The translations under genes were made by a program, and so were the position numbers. Positions 31,336 to 41,537 of a stretch of DNA of 64,000 bases are shown here, one piece after another. Each line of letters opens with the position of its first letter. Position 1 is the stretch's first letter. Source of the DNA: Lachnospiraceae bacterium (lineage in GTDB: Bacteria > Bacillota > Clostridia > Lachnospirales > Lachnospiraceae); NCBI GenBank assembly GCA_015057405.1, contig SVEK01000008.1:1-64000 (forward strand). The letters are read 5' to 3'. The notes beneath the pieces were generated by a model that saw only the letters and a program-made list of their open reading frames with translations, was not told where the DNA came from and did not search any database.

Positions 31336-33522
31336 TTAATACTTCACTTTAATTCTGACTGAATATTTACCATATACAGAATTACCGTTACTGTTACTAT
31401 AAGCTCGAACCTTGTAGTAACAGTTTTTCTTTTTCTTAAGAATATGCGTAAATTTTCTTTTTTTAGTTAAAGTTAGTTTGCGATATTTGCCATTCTTTTT
31501 GTAGGAATAATAAACCGCATATTTTTTGGCACCGGAAACTGCTTTCCATGTCAAAGTAATCTTTCGCTTGTTTCCAACTTTTTTCTTTTTGGCTTTAAGC
31601 CCCTTTACTCTTCCAAGTACAACAGAAGCAGATTTGTCGGCTGTTTCTTTGCCATTCCGGGAATCATCCGCAGGACTAACTGCCACTCCTGAGTTCTGTA
31701 TGTTACCTGCAGACACAGGTACAGGCTCCGTTACGTTTACGATAATATTGTGTGAAAATTCCTTAACATAGTTATCCGTACCGTCAGCTGTTGACGCAGA
31801 TACAGTATACTTAACCGGTATCACATAAGTCCCCGCAACGTCTGCTTTGTACTTAAATGCAAAAGCTTCCGCGTATCTGTAGCTTACATCCAAAAACTCT
31901 CTTTCCTTCATATTCGAAATTTTCAAAACATCATTGATACATTCCACATTACCGGAATCAATTTTCATATTAACTTCTATGTCACTTGTTTTCTTCCAGA
32001 GATTACAAACCCTGAATCCACAAAACACTTCTGTGGTTTTTCCTTTTTCTACAGTAATCGTATCTTCAAATCTGCCCTTGCCCTGCTCGTAATAATCAAA
32101 GCTGCCCAAATGCATATTAACACTTGCATTAGTAGTTATGGCTTCGTATATATTTAATAACGGGTAATTATGCACTACCCCTGTAGAATCGGTTAATTTC
32201 GCCCTTTCGGAGGTTGCTTCAATAATCTGTGCTCTCACGAAATCCGCCGGATTGTCTACCTTTGTAGTATCAACAGCGCCAAGCAAAATTGCTGCCGCCG
32301 CAGATACCATAGGAGTTGCCATAGACGTACCGTTCATATATGCATACTTTCCGTTCGGTGCCGTTGAATAAATCTTATAACCCGGTGCCGCTATCTCATA
32401 TTCCGACGTAGTGTAAGGTGTATAATCATAATTAGACCATGCCGTAACATTTGATGAGGTATCTGTCGCCATAACTCCTATCACCTGAGGATAAGCTGCC
32501 GGATACACATCACAGGTTTTATCGCATATGTAATCGCTGGTCACATATCCGTCATTTCCGGCTGCCGCCACAAGAACACAATCCTTAGATGCTTTTTCTA
32601 TCATCGATTTTAGTATAGCAGACTCCGTATATGTTCCAAATGACATATTAATAACGTCAGCACCCATCTGCACGGCATAATCCATGGCTGACACAACCGC
32701 CGAAAGCTTAAAACTACCTTCTGCGCCTCCTGCTCTCACTGACATAATACGGCTTCCGTAAGCAATCCCTCTGCCGCCACCATTACCTTTAGACATCGCA
32801 ATTATTCCCGCCACGTGGGTTCCGTGTCCGTCAGGATCAGGTTCCTCACGATTACGACTATTGATACCCTCTCCGGACTTCGCGCCGTTTTCAGTTGTTT
32901 CAGCCGAAAAATTCGCACCGTATACGTCGTCTGTAACTCCGTTATTATCGTCATCTATTCCAAAGATTCCGTTTTGCTCTGCTTCATTAATCCATATATT
33001 ATCAACGAGGTCTTCATGGGAATAATCGACTCCGGTATCAATTACTGCCACAACTGTTCCCTCTCCCGGAATGGTATTCTCGAATAAATCCCAGGTTTTT
33101 GTTGCTCCTATCGTATCAAGATACCATTGCAATGACATATTTTTATCATTAGATATATTAGGCCACAATGAAGCATCCTTTCTAAGTGTCATATCCTTTT
33201 CTGCACATATTACTCCTTTGGTTTCGTTCAACAGATTAAGAACATCTCTTTCGGTATATATGTTGGCATCATACGTGATTTGGGCACTTACAAAACAGTA
33301 ATCCGCCAAATCAGTAAGAACTTTCACATCAGACACCCTGAAATCTTCCCCAAGACATGGGAACTTGGATAACACATCACCATTCTTCACTTCCGCAACA
33401 ATATCTATGGTATGCATATCAGAATACTGCGCACCTGACATCGCATATGCATTCAATTCCGACACAAATATTGAATCCAGCAGCATTGCCATTAACAGTA
33501 AAATTGAAATGTATTTTTTCAT
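31336..33522 (-). CDS. Secreted subtilisin-like (S8) serine protease
   Basis: The product has about 728 residues with an N-terminal signal peptide (LLLMAMLLDSIFVSELNAYA), a propeptide-like segment to about 140, and an S8 catalytic domain. The triad is in VAVIDTGVDYSHEDL (Asp), DGHGTHVAGI (His) and MNGTSMATPMVS (Ser), at about residues 162, 233 and 400. The oxyanion Asn is in AAAGNDGYV. Beyond 470 lies a beta-sandwich region and a Lys-rich fibronectin-III-like C-terminal domain (WKAVSGAKKYAVYYSYKKNG). There is no sortase motif. ATG 33522 is used; GTG 33531 is the alternative. It is probably an extracellular protease. Confidence 0.93.
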   Translation of the reverse strand: MKKYISILLLMAMLLDSIFVSELNAYAMSGAQYSDMHTIDIVAEVKNGDVLSKFPCLGEDFRVSDVKVLTDLADYCFVSAQITYDANIYTERDVLNLLNETKGVICAEKDMTLRKDASLWPNISNDKNMSLQWYLDTIGATKTWDLFENTIPGEGTVVAVIDTGVDYSHEDLVDNIWINEAEQNGIFGIDDDNNGVTDDVYGANFSAETTENGAKSGEGINSRNREEPDPDGHGTHVAGIIAMSKGNGGGRGIAYGSRIMSVRAGGAEGSFKLSAVVSAMDYAVQMGADVINMSFGTYTESAILKSMIEKASKDCVLVAAAGNDGYVTSDYICDKTCDVYPAAYPQVIGVMATDTSSNVTAWSNYDYTPYTTSEYEIAAPGYKIYSTAPNGKYAYMNGTSMATPMVSAAAAILLGAVDTTKVDNPADFVRAQIIEATSERAKLTDSTGVVHNYPLLNIYEAITTNASVNMHLGSFDYYEQGKGRFEDTITVEKGKTTEVFCGFRVCNLWKKTSDIEVNMKIDSGNVECINDVLKISNMKEREFLDVSYRYAEAFAFKYKADVAGTYVIPVKYTVSASTADGTDNYVKEFSHNIIVNVTEPVPVSAGNIQNSGVAVSPADDSRNGKETADKSASVVLGRVKGLKAKKKKVGNKRKITLTWKAVSGAKKYAVYYSYKKNGKYRKLTLTKKRKFTHILKKKKNCYYKVRAYSNSNGNSVYGKYSVRIKVKY

Positions 33523-33582
33523 AATCTTCACAACCTTAACATTTTCATAAATAATCGAAAACTTAAGCGGTATATTTTTATC

Positions 33583-34677
33583 TCAGTCAGCTACTACCCT
33601 GTCTCTGCCCGCTTCTTTTGCCATATACAGTTTCATATCTGCACCTTTTATAAGTTCATCAACAGAAACGTTCTTACCAAACTGCTGCACTCCGAATGAC
33701 ATCGTAATACTGATATTATGCTCATTGTAATTGACTACTGTTTTCCTGATATTATCAACAATGTTACCAACTAACTCAACTGCTTTTTTTGTATCTGTTT
33801 CAGGTAAAACTATCAGTATCTCCTCTCCGCCCCATCTCGCCGTAAGTCCTTGCTTATTTACAGTCTTTTTGATTATGGATGCAATCTCCTTAAGTACAAT
33901 ATCTCCGCACTCATGCCCATACACATCATTTACTTTCTTAAAATAATCTATATCTCCAAGTATAACCGTAAGCAACCCTTTGTCATTATCTTCAATATCC
34001 TTAACTTTTCTCTCCAAAAACTTAACAGTCTGTCTTCTGTTATACAACCCCGTAAGCGGATCAAAAAAAGCAAGTCTTTCCAAAGTCTTACTATATTCAA
34101 CCAGTTTTTTCTCCATCTCTGAGTTTTTGGCCCCAAAGTAAAACGATGCCAAAATAAGACATCCAAAGCTGTATATTATTGTAACAACAGACATATAACA
34201 ATCAACATTGTGCAAAAAAACAACGTAAGGATTATGGTAGTAAGAATACAGATATAATCCCAAAAATATCAATCCATATCCTCCGGCAAATCCCAGCTTA
34301 ACATATATTGAATAGTATGTAGCAAAAAGCAGTATTATCATCAACAGGAATAAGCTGTACTGAAATCCTATCCCCCAACCGACATACACTACTTGAAAAA
34401 TCACCATAAAAACAACTGCAAAGCTATATATCCAAAATGCCAGCTTTACATGCTTATGATATGTAAGATATAACGCATACGATAATACGAATATTCCTGC
34501 CAAATCATATACTCCGAGAACATTTAAATCATTACAGAAAAACAATGCCGTAATAAACAAATAATATATTATGCTGACAATAGATACACATCTTAATACA
34601 ACAGCCTGCAGTCTATTCTCATATAAACCGACAGTATCTTTATTAATCCACTCAACAATCGAACTAAAAACTTTCAT
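33583..34677 (-). CDS. Membrane-bound GGDEF diguanylate cyclase
   Basis: Diguanylate cyclases make c-di-GMP from two GTP. The 364-residue product has about five or six transmembrane helices (residues 25-185), then a short coiled linker and a GGDEF domain with FFDPLTGLYNRRQ at its start, GDIDYFKKVNDVYGHECGD, and the active-site motif RWGGEEILIVLP (GGEEI instead of GGEEF). No inhibitory RxxD is obvious before GGEE, and no EAL domain is present. AGGAG precedes the ATG. It stands alone between the subtilase and pdxR. Confidence 0.9.
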   Translation of the reverse strand: MKVFSSIVEWINKDTVGLYENRLQAVVLRCVSIVSIIYYLFITALFFCNDLNVLGVYDLAGIFVLSYALYLTYHKHVKLAFWIYSFAVVFMVIFQVVYVGWGIGFQYSLFLLMIILLFATYYSIYVKLGFAGGYGLIFLGLYLYSYYHNPYVVFLHNVDCYMSVVTIIYSFGCLILASFYFGAKNSEMEKKLVEYSKTLERLAFFDPLTGLYNRRQTVKFLERKVKDIEDNDKGLLTVILGDIDYFKKVNDVYGHECGDIVLKEIASIIKKTVNKQGLTARWGGEEILIVLPETDTKKAVELVGNIVDNIRKTVVNYNEHNISITMSFGVQQFGKNVSVDELIKGADMKLYMAKEAGRDRVVAD

Positions 34678-34763
34678 ATGTACTCCTATTCATCTGAATC
34701 AAAACATTAACGTGATACAACATAAGCAATCAACTGTATTCATAAATATTATCACCATATTTT

Positions 34764-36260
34764 CTAATTATCAATAACCTCACCCAAAAGTTTTACCGCC
34801 TCCGGTATGTTGTCTGAACTCATTCCCGAATAATTAACAATAATAACATGTCTGTTGGACAGATTGGGTGTATGCTCATAATCTGACAAACACGCAATCT
34901 TAAGACCACAGGCACTTGCACGCCTTACAAGTGCTTCGTCAGACATATTACTTCGTATCTTTACAAGAAAATGGAGACCCGAATTTTCTTCCATAATCTT
35001 AACCTTACTACCGTAATTGCTCTCCTTTATTCCACCAAGCAACTCATCCCTGATTCCTCTGTAGAATACTCTCATTCTGTTAATATGCCTTTCAAAATAA
35101 CCTCTGCCCATAAATCTTGCAAGCACATACTGTTCCAAATTGGGAACAGTACATGACATATATCCCATCATACTTTCAAATCTGTCCATCAACTCATTTG
35201 GAAGAACCATATAACTTATACGTAATGAAGGCGCAAGCGTCTTAGAAAATGTATTAATATATATTACTTTTCCTCTGGCATCAATCTCCGACATAGTCTG
35301 AATCGGTCTTCCCTGTAATCTGAATTCACAATCATAATCATCCTCTATCAGATAGCGGTCTTCTTTCCCATACGCCCACTCCAACAACTCAAGCCGTCTT
35401 TGAATAGGCATTACTATCCCTGTCGGAAAATGATGCGACGGAGTCAGATGAACTATATCAGCCCTGCTTTCATTTAGCGATTCAATATTCATTCCATATT
35501 CATCCATCGGAATAGGACTACATTTAACCCCGTTTCCGTTTAATACATACATAACCTTTGAATAACCGGGGTCCTCCATAGCATAGATTTTATCACGCCC
35601 CAACAACTGTACAAGAATACCATAAAGATATTCCGTTCCTGACCCTATAACAATCCTTTCCGGAGTAACATTAAGACCACGAAAATTATATAAATAATCA
35701 GCTATCGACTGCCTTAACTCTAAAATACCCTTAACCGGAGCAGACCTTAACAAGCCCTCATCCTGTTCGGACAAGATTTCTCTTGTCAACTTTGACCATG
35801 TAGAAAAAGGGAACTTATCAAAATTAACAATATTACTTACAAAATCAATCTTTGTCGGCACATCAGATTCTATGGCACACTTCTTTGTTCCCTCATTTTC
35901 GGCAAATTGTTCCGACAGTTTCCGGCAGGATTGGTTATTTCCATTTACATTGTATGTCCTTTCATCTTCACCACAATCCGATGCCGTAATGTTTTCCGCA
36001 TATTTACCGACTGACTCCCCGATTTTGGCAACAAAATATCCCTTTTTTTCCACAGAAAAAATAAATCCTTCCGCAGCAAGCTGAGAATACGCATTTTCAA
36101 TCGTAATAACACTTACTCCAAGGTTCTTTGCAAAATTTCGTTTTGACGGCAGTTTTTGTCCTGAAACCAGCTTGCCTGACATGATATCCCTTTTTATACA
36201 TTTGTATAAATAATCGTACAAACTGTTATTCTTTCTGTCATCCATCGAATATGTAAGCAT
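34764..36260 (-). CDS. pdxR: MocR-type regulator: GntR DNA-binding domain fused to an aminotransferase fold (PdxR-like)
   Basis: MocR regulators bind pyridoxal phosphate through an aminotransferase-like domain and control vitamin B6 genes. The 498-residue product has a GntR winged helix (SGQKLPSKRNFAKNLGVSVITIENAY, about 25-75), a linker, then a fold type I aminotransferase domain with the PLP lysine in NTFSKTLAPSLRISY and GSGTEYLYGILVQL. GGAGGAG precedes the ATG. It is divergent from the B6 kinase gene at 36433, with only 172 bp between them, so that gene is the likely target. PdxR is the best guess; another MocR role cannot be ruled out. Confidence 0.85.
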   Translation of the reverse strand: MLTYSMDDRKNNSLYDYLYKCIKRDIMSGKLVSGQKLPSKRNFAKNLGVSVITIENAYSQLAAEGFIFSVEKKGYFVAKIGESVGKYAENITASDCGEDERTYNVNGNNQSCRKLSEQFAENEGTKKCAIESDVPTKIDFVSNIVNFDKFPFSTWSKLTREILSEQDEGLLRSAPVKGILELRQSIADYLYNFRGLNVTPERIVIGSGTEYLYGILVQLLGRDKIYAMEDPGYSKVMYVLNGNGVKCSPIPMDEYGMNIESLNESRADIVHLTPSHHFPTGIVMPIQRRLELLEWAYGKEDRYLIEDDYDCEFRLQGRPIQTMSEIDARGKVIYINTFSKTLAPSLRISYMVLPNELMDRFESMMGYMSCTVPNLEQYVLARFMGRGYFERHINRMRVFYRGIRDELLGGIKESNYGSKVKIMEENSGLHFLVKIRSNMSDEALVRRASACGLKIACLSDYEHTPNLSNRHVIIVNYSGMSSDNIPEAVKLLGEVIDN

Positions 36261-36432
36261 TTTTTCTCCTCCAAAAGATTTATTATATTATCCACTCATA
36301 ACATTAATTATACCGCCAATCTGGTATTATAAGAAACGTCAAAATTGGTCATATCAATATATCCTATATAAGATTATAATATAATAGTTTCAATTTGAAT
36401 ACATATTTTGAAAAATATAACGAGGTTGCTTT

Positions 36433-37350
36433 ATGAAAAGAATTGCAAGTATACAAGACATCTCCTGTATTGGAAAATGTTCCCAAACAATTGCATTACC
36501 GATTATCTCCGCCATGGGAATTGAAGTGTCTGTCATTCCGACATCGATTCTTTCTGCACATACGATGTTTCCGGGATTTACATACAATGACCTGATTGAC
36601 GAAATGAAACCTATTATGAAACATTGGAAGACACTTAACGTGCATTTTGACGGAATACTTACAGGATATCTTGGAAGCATACAACACATTCGAATTATCG
36701 AAGAATTCTACGACATGTTCACAACTGACGATACGACGATTGTTGTTGACCCGGTATTTGGTGACAACGGAAAAATCTATACCGGTTTTGACGATGAATA
36801 TGCAAATGAAATAAAGTCCTTATGCAACCGTGCCCATATAATAGTCCCTAACGTTACAGAGGCTGCTATTATGTCAGGAATTCCGTATGAAACCGATTAT
36901 GATATGACATATATCCACGAACTTCTTGACAAGCTTACTGCCACCGGTGCTCCAAACATAATTATTACCAGCATCAGAAGAGACAACGATAACGGAATCA
37001 TTGCCAGACTATCCGATGGTGAAACTTTCGAATACTTCAGACCTCATATTGATTCTGTATTTCACGGTACGGGCGACTTATTTACAAGTACCCTTACCGG
37101 CGCCCTGATACGTGGACTTGATATACGAACATCAATCAGGCTTGCCGTAGACTATACAGCGCTAACACTGGAACGCACTCTTCAAAACAACACTCACAAC
37201 TGGTACGGAATAGATTTTGAAACTACAATTCCTGATTTGATTAATAATTTGACATCTGCATTAGCAACACTTTCCGCTTTGACGCAGTGCGATCCCCGCG
37301 GAGCGCTTTTGCTTACTAGGACAATTTCAAAGAAATTTCCTAGTAAGTAA
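36433..37350 (+). CDS. pdxY: Pyridoxal/pyridoxamine kinase (PdxK/PdxY-like)
   Basis: This ribokinase-fold enzyme phosphorylates vitamin B6 vitamers. The 305-residue product has SIQDISCIGKCSQTIALPI at the start, IVVDPVFGDNGKIYTGF, the VPNVTEAAIMSG motif and the active-site loop FHGTGDLFTSTLTGALI. ACGAGG precedes the ATG. Its C-terminus is somewhat longer than in relatives and its last codons sit in an inverted repeat (CTTACTAGGA...TCCTAGTAAG, 37311-37348). Divergence from a MocR regulator supports a B6 salvage role under PLP control. Confidence 0.85.
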   Translation: MKRIASIQDISCIGKCSQTIALPIISAMGIEVSVIPTSILSAHTMFPGFTYNDLIDEMKPIMKHWKTLNVHFDGILTGYLGSIQHIRIIEEFYDMFTTDDTTIVVDPVFGDNGKIYTGFDDEYANEIKSLCNRAHIIVPNVTEAAIMSGIPYETDYDMTYIHELLDKLTATGAPNIIITSIRRDNDNGIIARLSDGETFEYFRPHIDSVFHGTGDLFTSTLTGALIRGLDIRTSIRLAVDYTALTLERTLQNNTHNWYGIDFETTIPDLINNLTSALATLSALTQCDPRGALLLTRTISKKFPSK

Positions 37351-37408
37351 GAAACCGGTAACAACGAATGCCTGAATATAAATTCAAGATTCATTGTTAC
37401 CGGTTATT
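37351..37408. terminator. Bidirectional terminator between the B6 kinase gene and glyS
   Basis: Long arms AACCGGTAACAA and TTGTTACCGGTT flank a loop of about 30 nt with a further AATTCAAG-type pairing. A T-rich stretch follows on the plus side and A-rich sequence on the minus side, so it can stop both convergent transcripts. Confidence 0.75.
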
Positions 37409-37459
37409 TTAATTTCAAAAACCTGTTACATATTCATTATGTAATACTTTGAAATAAAT

Positions 37460-38848
37460 TTAGAAACTCATCTTATCCTCAAAATACTTTACAAGGTCCT
37501 CTATCTTAACACGCTCCTGCTCCATTGTATCACGGTCACGTACTGTAACGCAGCCGTCTTCCTCTGAGTCAAAATCATAGGTTACACAGAATGGAGTTCC
37601 GATTTCATCCTGTCTGCGATATCTCTTTCCGATATTTCCTCTATCGTCAAACTCACAGTTCCATCTCTTAGCAAGCTCAGCATATATCTTTGATGCCGGC
37701 TCTGATAACTTCTTGGACAATGGAAGTATACCAACTTTAACAGGTGCTATTGCAGGATGGAAATGAAGAACTGTACGAACATCTCCCTCAGCTATTTCTT
37801 CCTCGTCATAAGCACTGCAAAGGAATGCAAGAGTAACACGGTCCGCACCAAGTGAAGGCTCAATAACATACGGAATATATTTTTCCTTCTTTTCATCATC
37901 AAAATAACTCATATCTTCCTTAGATACATTCTGATGCTGTGTAAGGTCATAATCAGTACGGTCTGCAATTCCCCAAAGTTCTCCCCATCCAAATGGGAAA
38001 AGGAATTCTATATCTGTTGTAGCATTACTATAGAATGACAACTCTTCTTTATCATGATCACGATAACGCATCTCATCTTCCTTAATACCAAGGTTCTTAA
38101 GCCAGTCAATACAGAACTGTTTCCAATATGCAAACCATTCAAGATCTGTGCCCGGCTCACAGAAGAACTCAAGCTCCATCTGTTCAAACTCTCTCGTTCT
38201 GAATGTAAAGTTACCCGGAGTAATCTCATTACGGAAAGACTTACCAATCTGACCAATACCAAAAGGAAGTTTTTTACGTGAAGTTCTCTGAACATTCTTA
38301 AAGTTAACAAAAATTCCCTGCGCAGTCTCAGGACGAAGATAAACTGTGTTCTTAGCATCTTCTGTTACACCCTGGAAAGTCTTAAACATAAGATTGAACT
38401 CTCTGATGTCTGTAAAATTCTTCTTACCGCAGGACGGACATACGATATTATTGTCATCTATGTACTTTTTCATCTCTTCGTGAGACCACGAATCAACAGC
38501 AGATTCAGACTCTATGCCCTGTTCCTTCATATAGTTTTCAATAATCTGATCCGCACGGAATCTTTCATGACATTCCTTACAATCCATAAGAGGGTCTGAA
38601 AATCCGCCAAGGTGACCTGACGCAACCCAAGTCTGAGGATTCATAAGAATAGCACAATCTACACCTACATTGTACTGATTTTCTCTGATGAACTTACTCC
38701 ACCATGCATTCTTAACATTATTCTTAAGCTCTACACCAAGGTTACCATAATCCCATGTATTAGCAAGACCTCCATAAATCTCTGAACCAGGATATATAAA
38801 ACCTCTTGACTTTGAAAGAGCCACTATTTTTTCCATTGTCTTTTCCAT
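37460..38848 (-). CDS. glyS: Glycyl-tRNA synthetase, single-chain class II type
   Basis: The enzyme charges tRNA-Gly. The start is ATG 38848 ([20 protein letters not shown]), with GGAAG upstream; the frame is open to 38884 without a site. The 462-residue product has class II motif 1 ([19 protein letters not shown]), a zinc-ribbon-like pair (CKECHERF and [11 protein letters not shown]), motif 2 ([20 protein letters not shown]) and motif 3 near the end ([10 protein letters not shown]), followed by an anticodon-binding domain. It is the eukaryote/archaea-like homodimer type normal in Lachnospiraceae. No T-box leader was seen. Confidence 0.96.
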   Translation of the reverse strand: MEKTMEKIVALSKSRGFIYPGSEIYGGLANTWDYGNLGVELKNNVKNAWWSKFIRENQYNVGVDCAILMNPQTWVASGHLGGFSDPLMDCKECHERFRADQIIENYMKEQGIESESAVDSWSHEEMKKYIDDNNIVCPSCGKKNFTDIREFNLMFKTFQGVTEDAKNTVYLRPETAQGIFVNFKNVQRTSRKKLPFGIGQIGKSFRNEITPGNFTFRTREFEQMELEFFCEPGTDLEWFAYWKQFCIDWLKNLGIKEDEMRYRDHDKEELSFYSNATTDIEFLFPFGWGELWGIADRTDYDLTQHQNVSKEDMSYFDDEKKEKYIPYVIEPSLGADRVTLAFLCSAYDEEEIAEGDVRTVLHFHPAIAPVKVGILPLSKKLSEPASKIYAELAKRWNCEFDDRGNIGKRYRRQDEIGTPFCVTYDFDSEEDGCVTVRDRDTMEQERVKIEDLVKYFEDKMSF

Positions 38849-38898
38849 ATCTTTATCTTCCTTTCTTACATTTTGATACAACACTGCTCTTCATTCTA

Positions 38899-39342
38899 CT
38901 ATTGAATGCCACATTTTTCAAGACCCTTTGCACTAAGCAGGTTAATCTTACACTTAACATCCTCAATCAGTTCGTTCACAGACTTATCTGAAACACCTGC
39001 AATCATATTGTTGCAACGAGCCATCGGTATAAGAATTCTTGTTGCTTCTGCTCTTGAAACTGCAAGTGCCATTTTTTCAGTCACTTCACCAAGTAGTGAA
39101 TCAGCAATCACCACTCCGATTGGCCCGATAATAATGTCTGCCTTTCTACACGCGACCACAACGGGATTCTCTCCTGTTGCACAATTATGAGCTCCTCCCT
39201 TCAGCATAGCTGCAGTTGCTGTAGCGTTGGTACCTACTGCAGTTACGGCATGCTCCGGGAAATTATTTATTATCATTTCAACAATTTGACGGCCAATTCT
39301 TCCGCCCTGGCCGTCAATAACTAAGATATTAATAATAATCAC
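38899..39342 (-). CDS. DUF3842 family protein
   Basis: The product (147 residues) begins near ILVIDGQGGRIGRQIVEMI, a Rossmann-like glycine loop, and continues with TAVGTNATATAAMLKGGAH and IGPIGVVIADSLLGEVTEKM, the pattern of DUF3842, a family of unknown function in Clostridia. The start is uncertain: GTG 39342 overlaps the stop of the AraC gene. It lies upstream of glyS with 50 nt between them. A nucleotide or small-molecule binding role is likely from the fold but not known. Confidence 0.8.
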   Translation of the reverse strand: MIIINILVIDGQGGRIGRQIVEMIINNFPEHAVTAVGTNATATAAMLKGGAHNCATGENPVVVACRKADIIIGPIGVVIADSLLGEVTEKMALAVSRAEATRILIPMARCNNMIAGVSDKSVNELIEDVKCKINLLSAKGLEKCGIQ

Positions 39343-40148
39343 TCCTTATTGGTTAACTGTTCTTTTGCTTCTTCTTCACTGATATTCTGCACATGGTTCT
39401 GATACTCTTTAGGCGAAAAACCGGTATGTTTCTTAAACTGTCTGAAAAAATGCTCGATATTCTTATATCCGCATTCTGATGCAAGTTCCACCAGTGTCAT
39501 ATCCGAACAGATTAACTTATACTTGGCGTATTTGATTCGTGCAGCAATAATATCACTGACACAGGATACCCCAAATGCTTCTTTGTAAATGGTTTGCAGT
39601 CTTCCGTTAGATATATGCATGTACTCAGCCATCTCGGTTACAGAACTAAACAGTCCCGGATCCGCATATATTTTCTGTCTTAGAACAATCAAATCATGAT
39701 ACTTGGCAGGTATCTCAGGTTTTTCCTGAAATTCTACCATCTTGTTAAGCAACATCCTTATTGCATAATCAATGTTGATGTCTCTATACATACTTTTACA
39801 TGCATTCTCTATACACAAAAACTTAAACAATGAGTTAATCTCTTCTGCTAACGGATCATATACCGGAGTTTCTATAGGTACCGTAGCCACACTTATATCA
39901 TTCTTATCTGCCGTAAAAAATAACCAATTATCCGAATATCGGTCTTCTATAGCCCGATAATATATAGGTGTATCCGGCGGAATAAGTATCATATGATCTA
40001 CTGCTACTTCCTGCTCAACACCATTTAATACAAATAAACCTGGCGTATTAGTCTGCAACAACAGCCAGTGTTCTAATCCGCAAGGAATATCAAAAACAAA
40101 ATCCCCCTCATGCTCTGAATTAATATCAGTCATTACCAATTTAAACAT
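39339..40148 (-). CDS. AraC-family transcriptional regulator
   Basis: The start is ATG 40148 (MFKLVMTDINSEHEGD), with GGGGGCG upstream; the frame is open to 40253. The 269-residue product has an N-terminal cupin-like sensing domain (LNGVEQEVAVDHMILIPPDT) and a C-terminal double helix-turn-helix (FSSVTEMAEYMHISNGRLQ and LVELASECGYKNIEHFFRQFKK). The ligand is unknown. The stop overlaps the DUF3842 start by 4 nt, so the two are co-translated. Target genes are not evident. Confidence 0.88.
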   Translation of the reverse strand: MFKLVMTDINSEHEGDFVFDIPCGLEHWLLLQTNTPGLFVLNGVEQEVAVDHMILIPPDTPIYYRAIEDRYSDNWLFFTADKNDISVATVPIETPVYDPLAEEINSLFKFLCIENACKSMYRDINIDYAIRMLLNKMVEFQEKPEIPAKYHDLIVLRQKIYADPGLFSSVTEMAEYMHISNGRLQTIYKEAFGVSCVSDIIAARIKYAKYKLICSDMTLVELASECGYKNIEHFFRQFKKHTGFSPKEYQNHVQNISEEEAKEQLTNKE

Positions 40149-40451
40149 TATGACACGCCCCCAATAAGATATATCATTATATAGTTTACATGGAATATGA
40201 ATTATTCTTCTTATTTTATGATTTATTATACCCATAACATACAAAGAATACAAGCTAAATATTCAATTTGTGGCGGGTTACGTCAACAAAAAACAGCTAA
40301 AAGATAATAAGCATCTTTCAGCCGTTTTTTCAAATCATTATCTCTTAACATGTATTGATTACATTTACAATAATAATCCCTACTACTCCCAATCCACAAC
40401 GCTTACAAACCGTACAACCTTAATAACAAGCTTCTGCAGCATATGAACATT
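40149..40451. other. Intergenic stretch of about 300 bp containing one hairpin terminator
   Basis: The only clear structure is an inverted repeat at about 40287-40330 (AAAACAGCTAAAAGAT and ATCTTTCAGCCGTTTT) with A and T runs on both sides, able to terminate the secreted-protein gene on the minus strand. The rest shows nothing I can support. Confidence 0.5.
40287..40330 (-). terminator. Hairpin terminator downstream of the secreted protein gene
   Basis: On the minus strand the arms GGCTGAAAGATGC and ATCTTTTAGCTG are followed by six T. There are also A residues before the 5' arm, so it may work in both directions. Confidence 0.65.
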
Positions 40452-41021
40452 TTACTTTAACACCTTTTCTCTTTTAGCCGCAGTATTACTGTAAAATTTC
40501 ATTTTCAAAGCTTTCGTTGTTTTTATCTTTTTGTCAAATTTATTAACACTAACTTTCTTTCCGTTAATTTTATATGAGAACTTCTTTTTTCCTTTTTCAT
40601 AATACATAGCACATGCTGCAAATTTTTTTGCTTTTCCCTTTGTTATTTTATAAAAGTCCAACTTTAACCCATCATCATCTAGCTTTGAGTTTGTTACTAT
40701 ATGTTCTTTAGGGTATATAGCAAAGTCACCCTGTAATACATGTTTTACTTTATTATTCTTATATGTATATATTTTTTCGGTTGCATAATAGCTTATTACC
40801 AGTTCCGGAACCTTGTCACCATCTATATCCGCAGTCAAAAACTCTAATTCCGAAGCATCGTACTCACTGCCATCCCATTCGATAGTCTCTGCAGCAAGAA
40901 ATTCTTTATAAGCATTCATTGCTTTTGTTTTTTTGCTTGCAGCCTGAATATTGTTCGTATTAAAAATATAACATGCTCCCATCATTACTACCAGTGTTAA
41001 TAAAGTTAGTATTCTTTTCAT
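40452..41021 (-). CDS. Secreted hypothetical protein
   Basis: The 189-residue product has a clear signal peptide (MKRILTLLTLVVMMGACYIF followed by NTNNIQAAS). The cysteine in GACY is not in a good lipobox, so it is likely secreted or signal-anchored. The mature part has a ELEFLTADIDGDKVPELVIS stretch with an EF-hand-like D-D-D pattern, shared by a family of secreted Firmicute proteins with VCBS-like or calcium-type repeats, and a Lys-rich C-terminus. GGAAGG precedes the ATG. Function is unknown. Confidence 0.65.
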   Translation of the reverse strand: MKRILTLLTLVVMMGACYIFNTNNIQAASKKTKAMNAYKEFLAAETIEWDGSEYDASELEFLTADIDGDKVPELVISYYATEKIYTYKNNKVKHVLQGDFAIYPKEHIVTNSKLDDDGLKLDFYKITKGKAKKFAACAMYYEKGKKKFSYKINGKKVSVNKFDKKIKTTKALKMKFYSNTAAKREKVLK

Positions 41022-41537
41022 CTCTTTTTTCCTTCCTTTTATTTATTTTATTATATTTCGTGTTACAATTAAAATCTTTTCTTTTCAAGTTATAACTTCT
41101 ATTAAACCTCCTTCCTCAGAGAATTAACTTCAGAAACCTTGTAACATGATCTCTCAGTTCATTTTCAGTAACAAACTCAACTATCTGATTTTTCTCCTCT
41201 CGGTAAACCTTTTATTACTTGATTATATTAATTGACTGTTACATTATATCTTTTTCACCACGCAAAACTTTTTCCGTTTTTTTCAAACTTTTTGCAAATA
41301 TCACACAGCGGCCTATTGGTTATGTATTTACTTTGTTATTCATGCATATTCACCGGGGCACTCAATATCAGCTAAACACCTGCATAAATCACTATACCTT
41401 TTTCACCCTATTATTATCACTTGTTAAACTCTTATTCTTGACTGACATCCCATAAAAGGTGTAGAATATCTTTTGATTTGTGTACAATCCCAATAAGGGA
41501 ATTAAGATTAAAACACAGGAAGGACTGAAACAAAGAC
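41022..41537. other. Intergenic stretch of about 515 bp upstream of the DAHP synthase gene
   Basis: The left part is AT rich without a supported gene. A promoter for the DAHP synthase gene lies near 41438-41467. I see no T-box or riboswitch signature here and no credible small gene. Confidence 0.4.
41438..41467 (+). promoter_or_regulatory. Probable promoter of the DAHP synthase gene
   Basis: TTGACT (41438-41443) and TAGAAT (41462-41467) are separated by 18 nt. It lies about 70 nt upstream of the ATG at 41538. Confidence 0.5.

Noticed and set aside
37409-38898. T-box leader upstream of glyS
   Set aside because: Only 50 bp separate glyS from the preceding gene and no T-box motif is visible.
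41219-41455. 78-codon frame upstream of the DAHP synthase gene
   Set aside because: It has no ribosome binding site, is rich in rare-type AT codons and covers the promoter; treated as noncoding.
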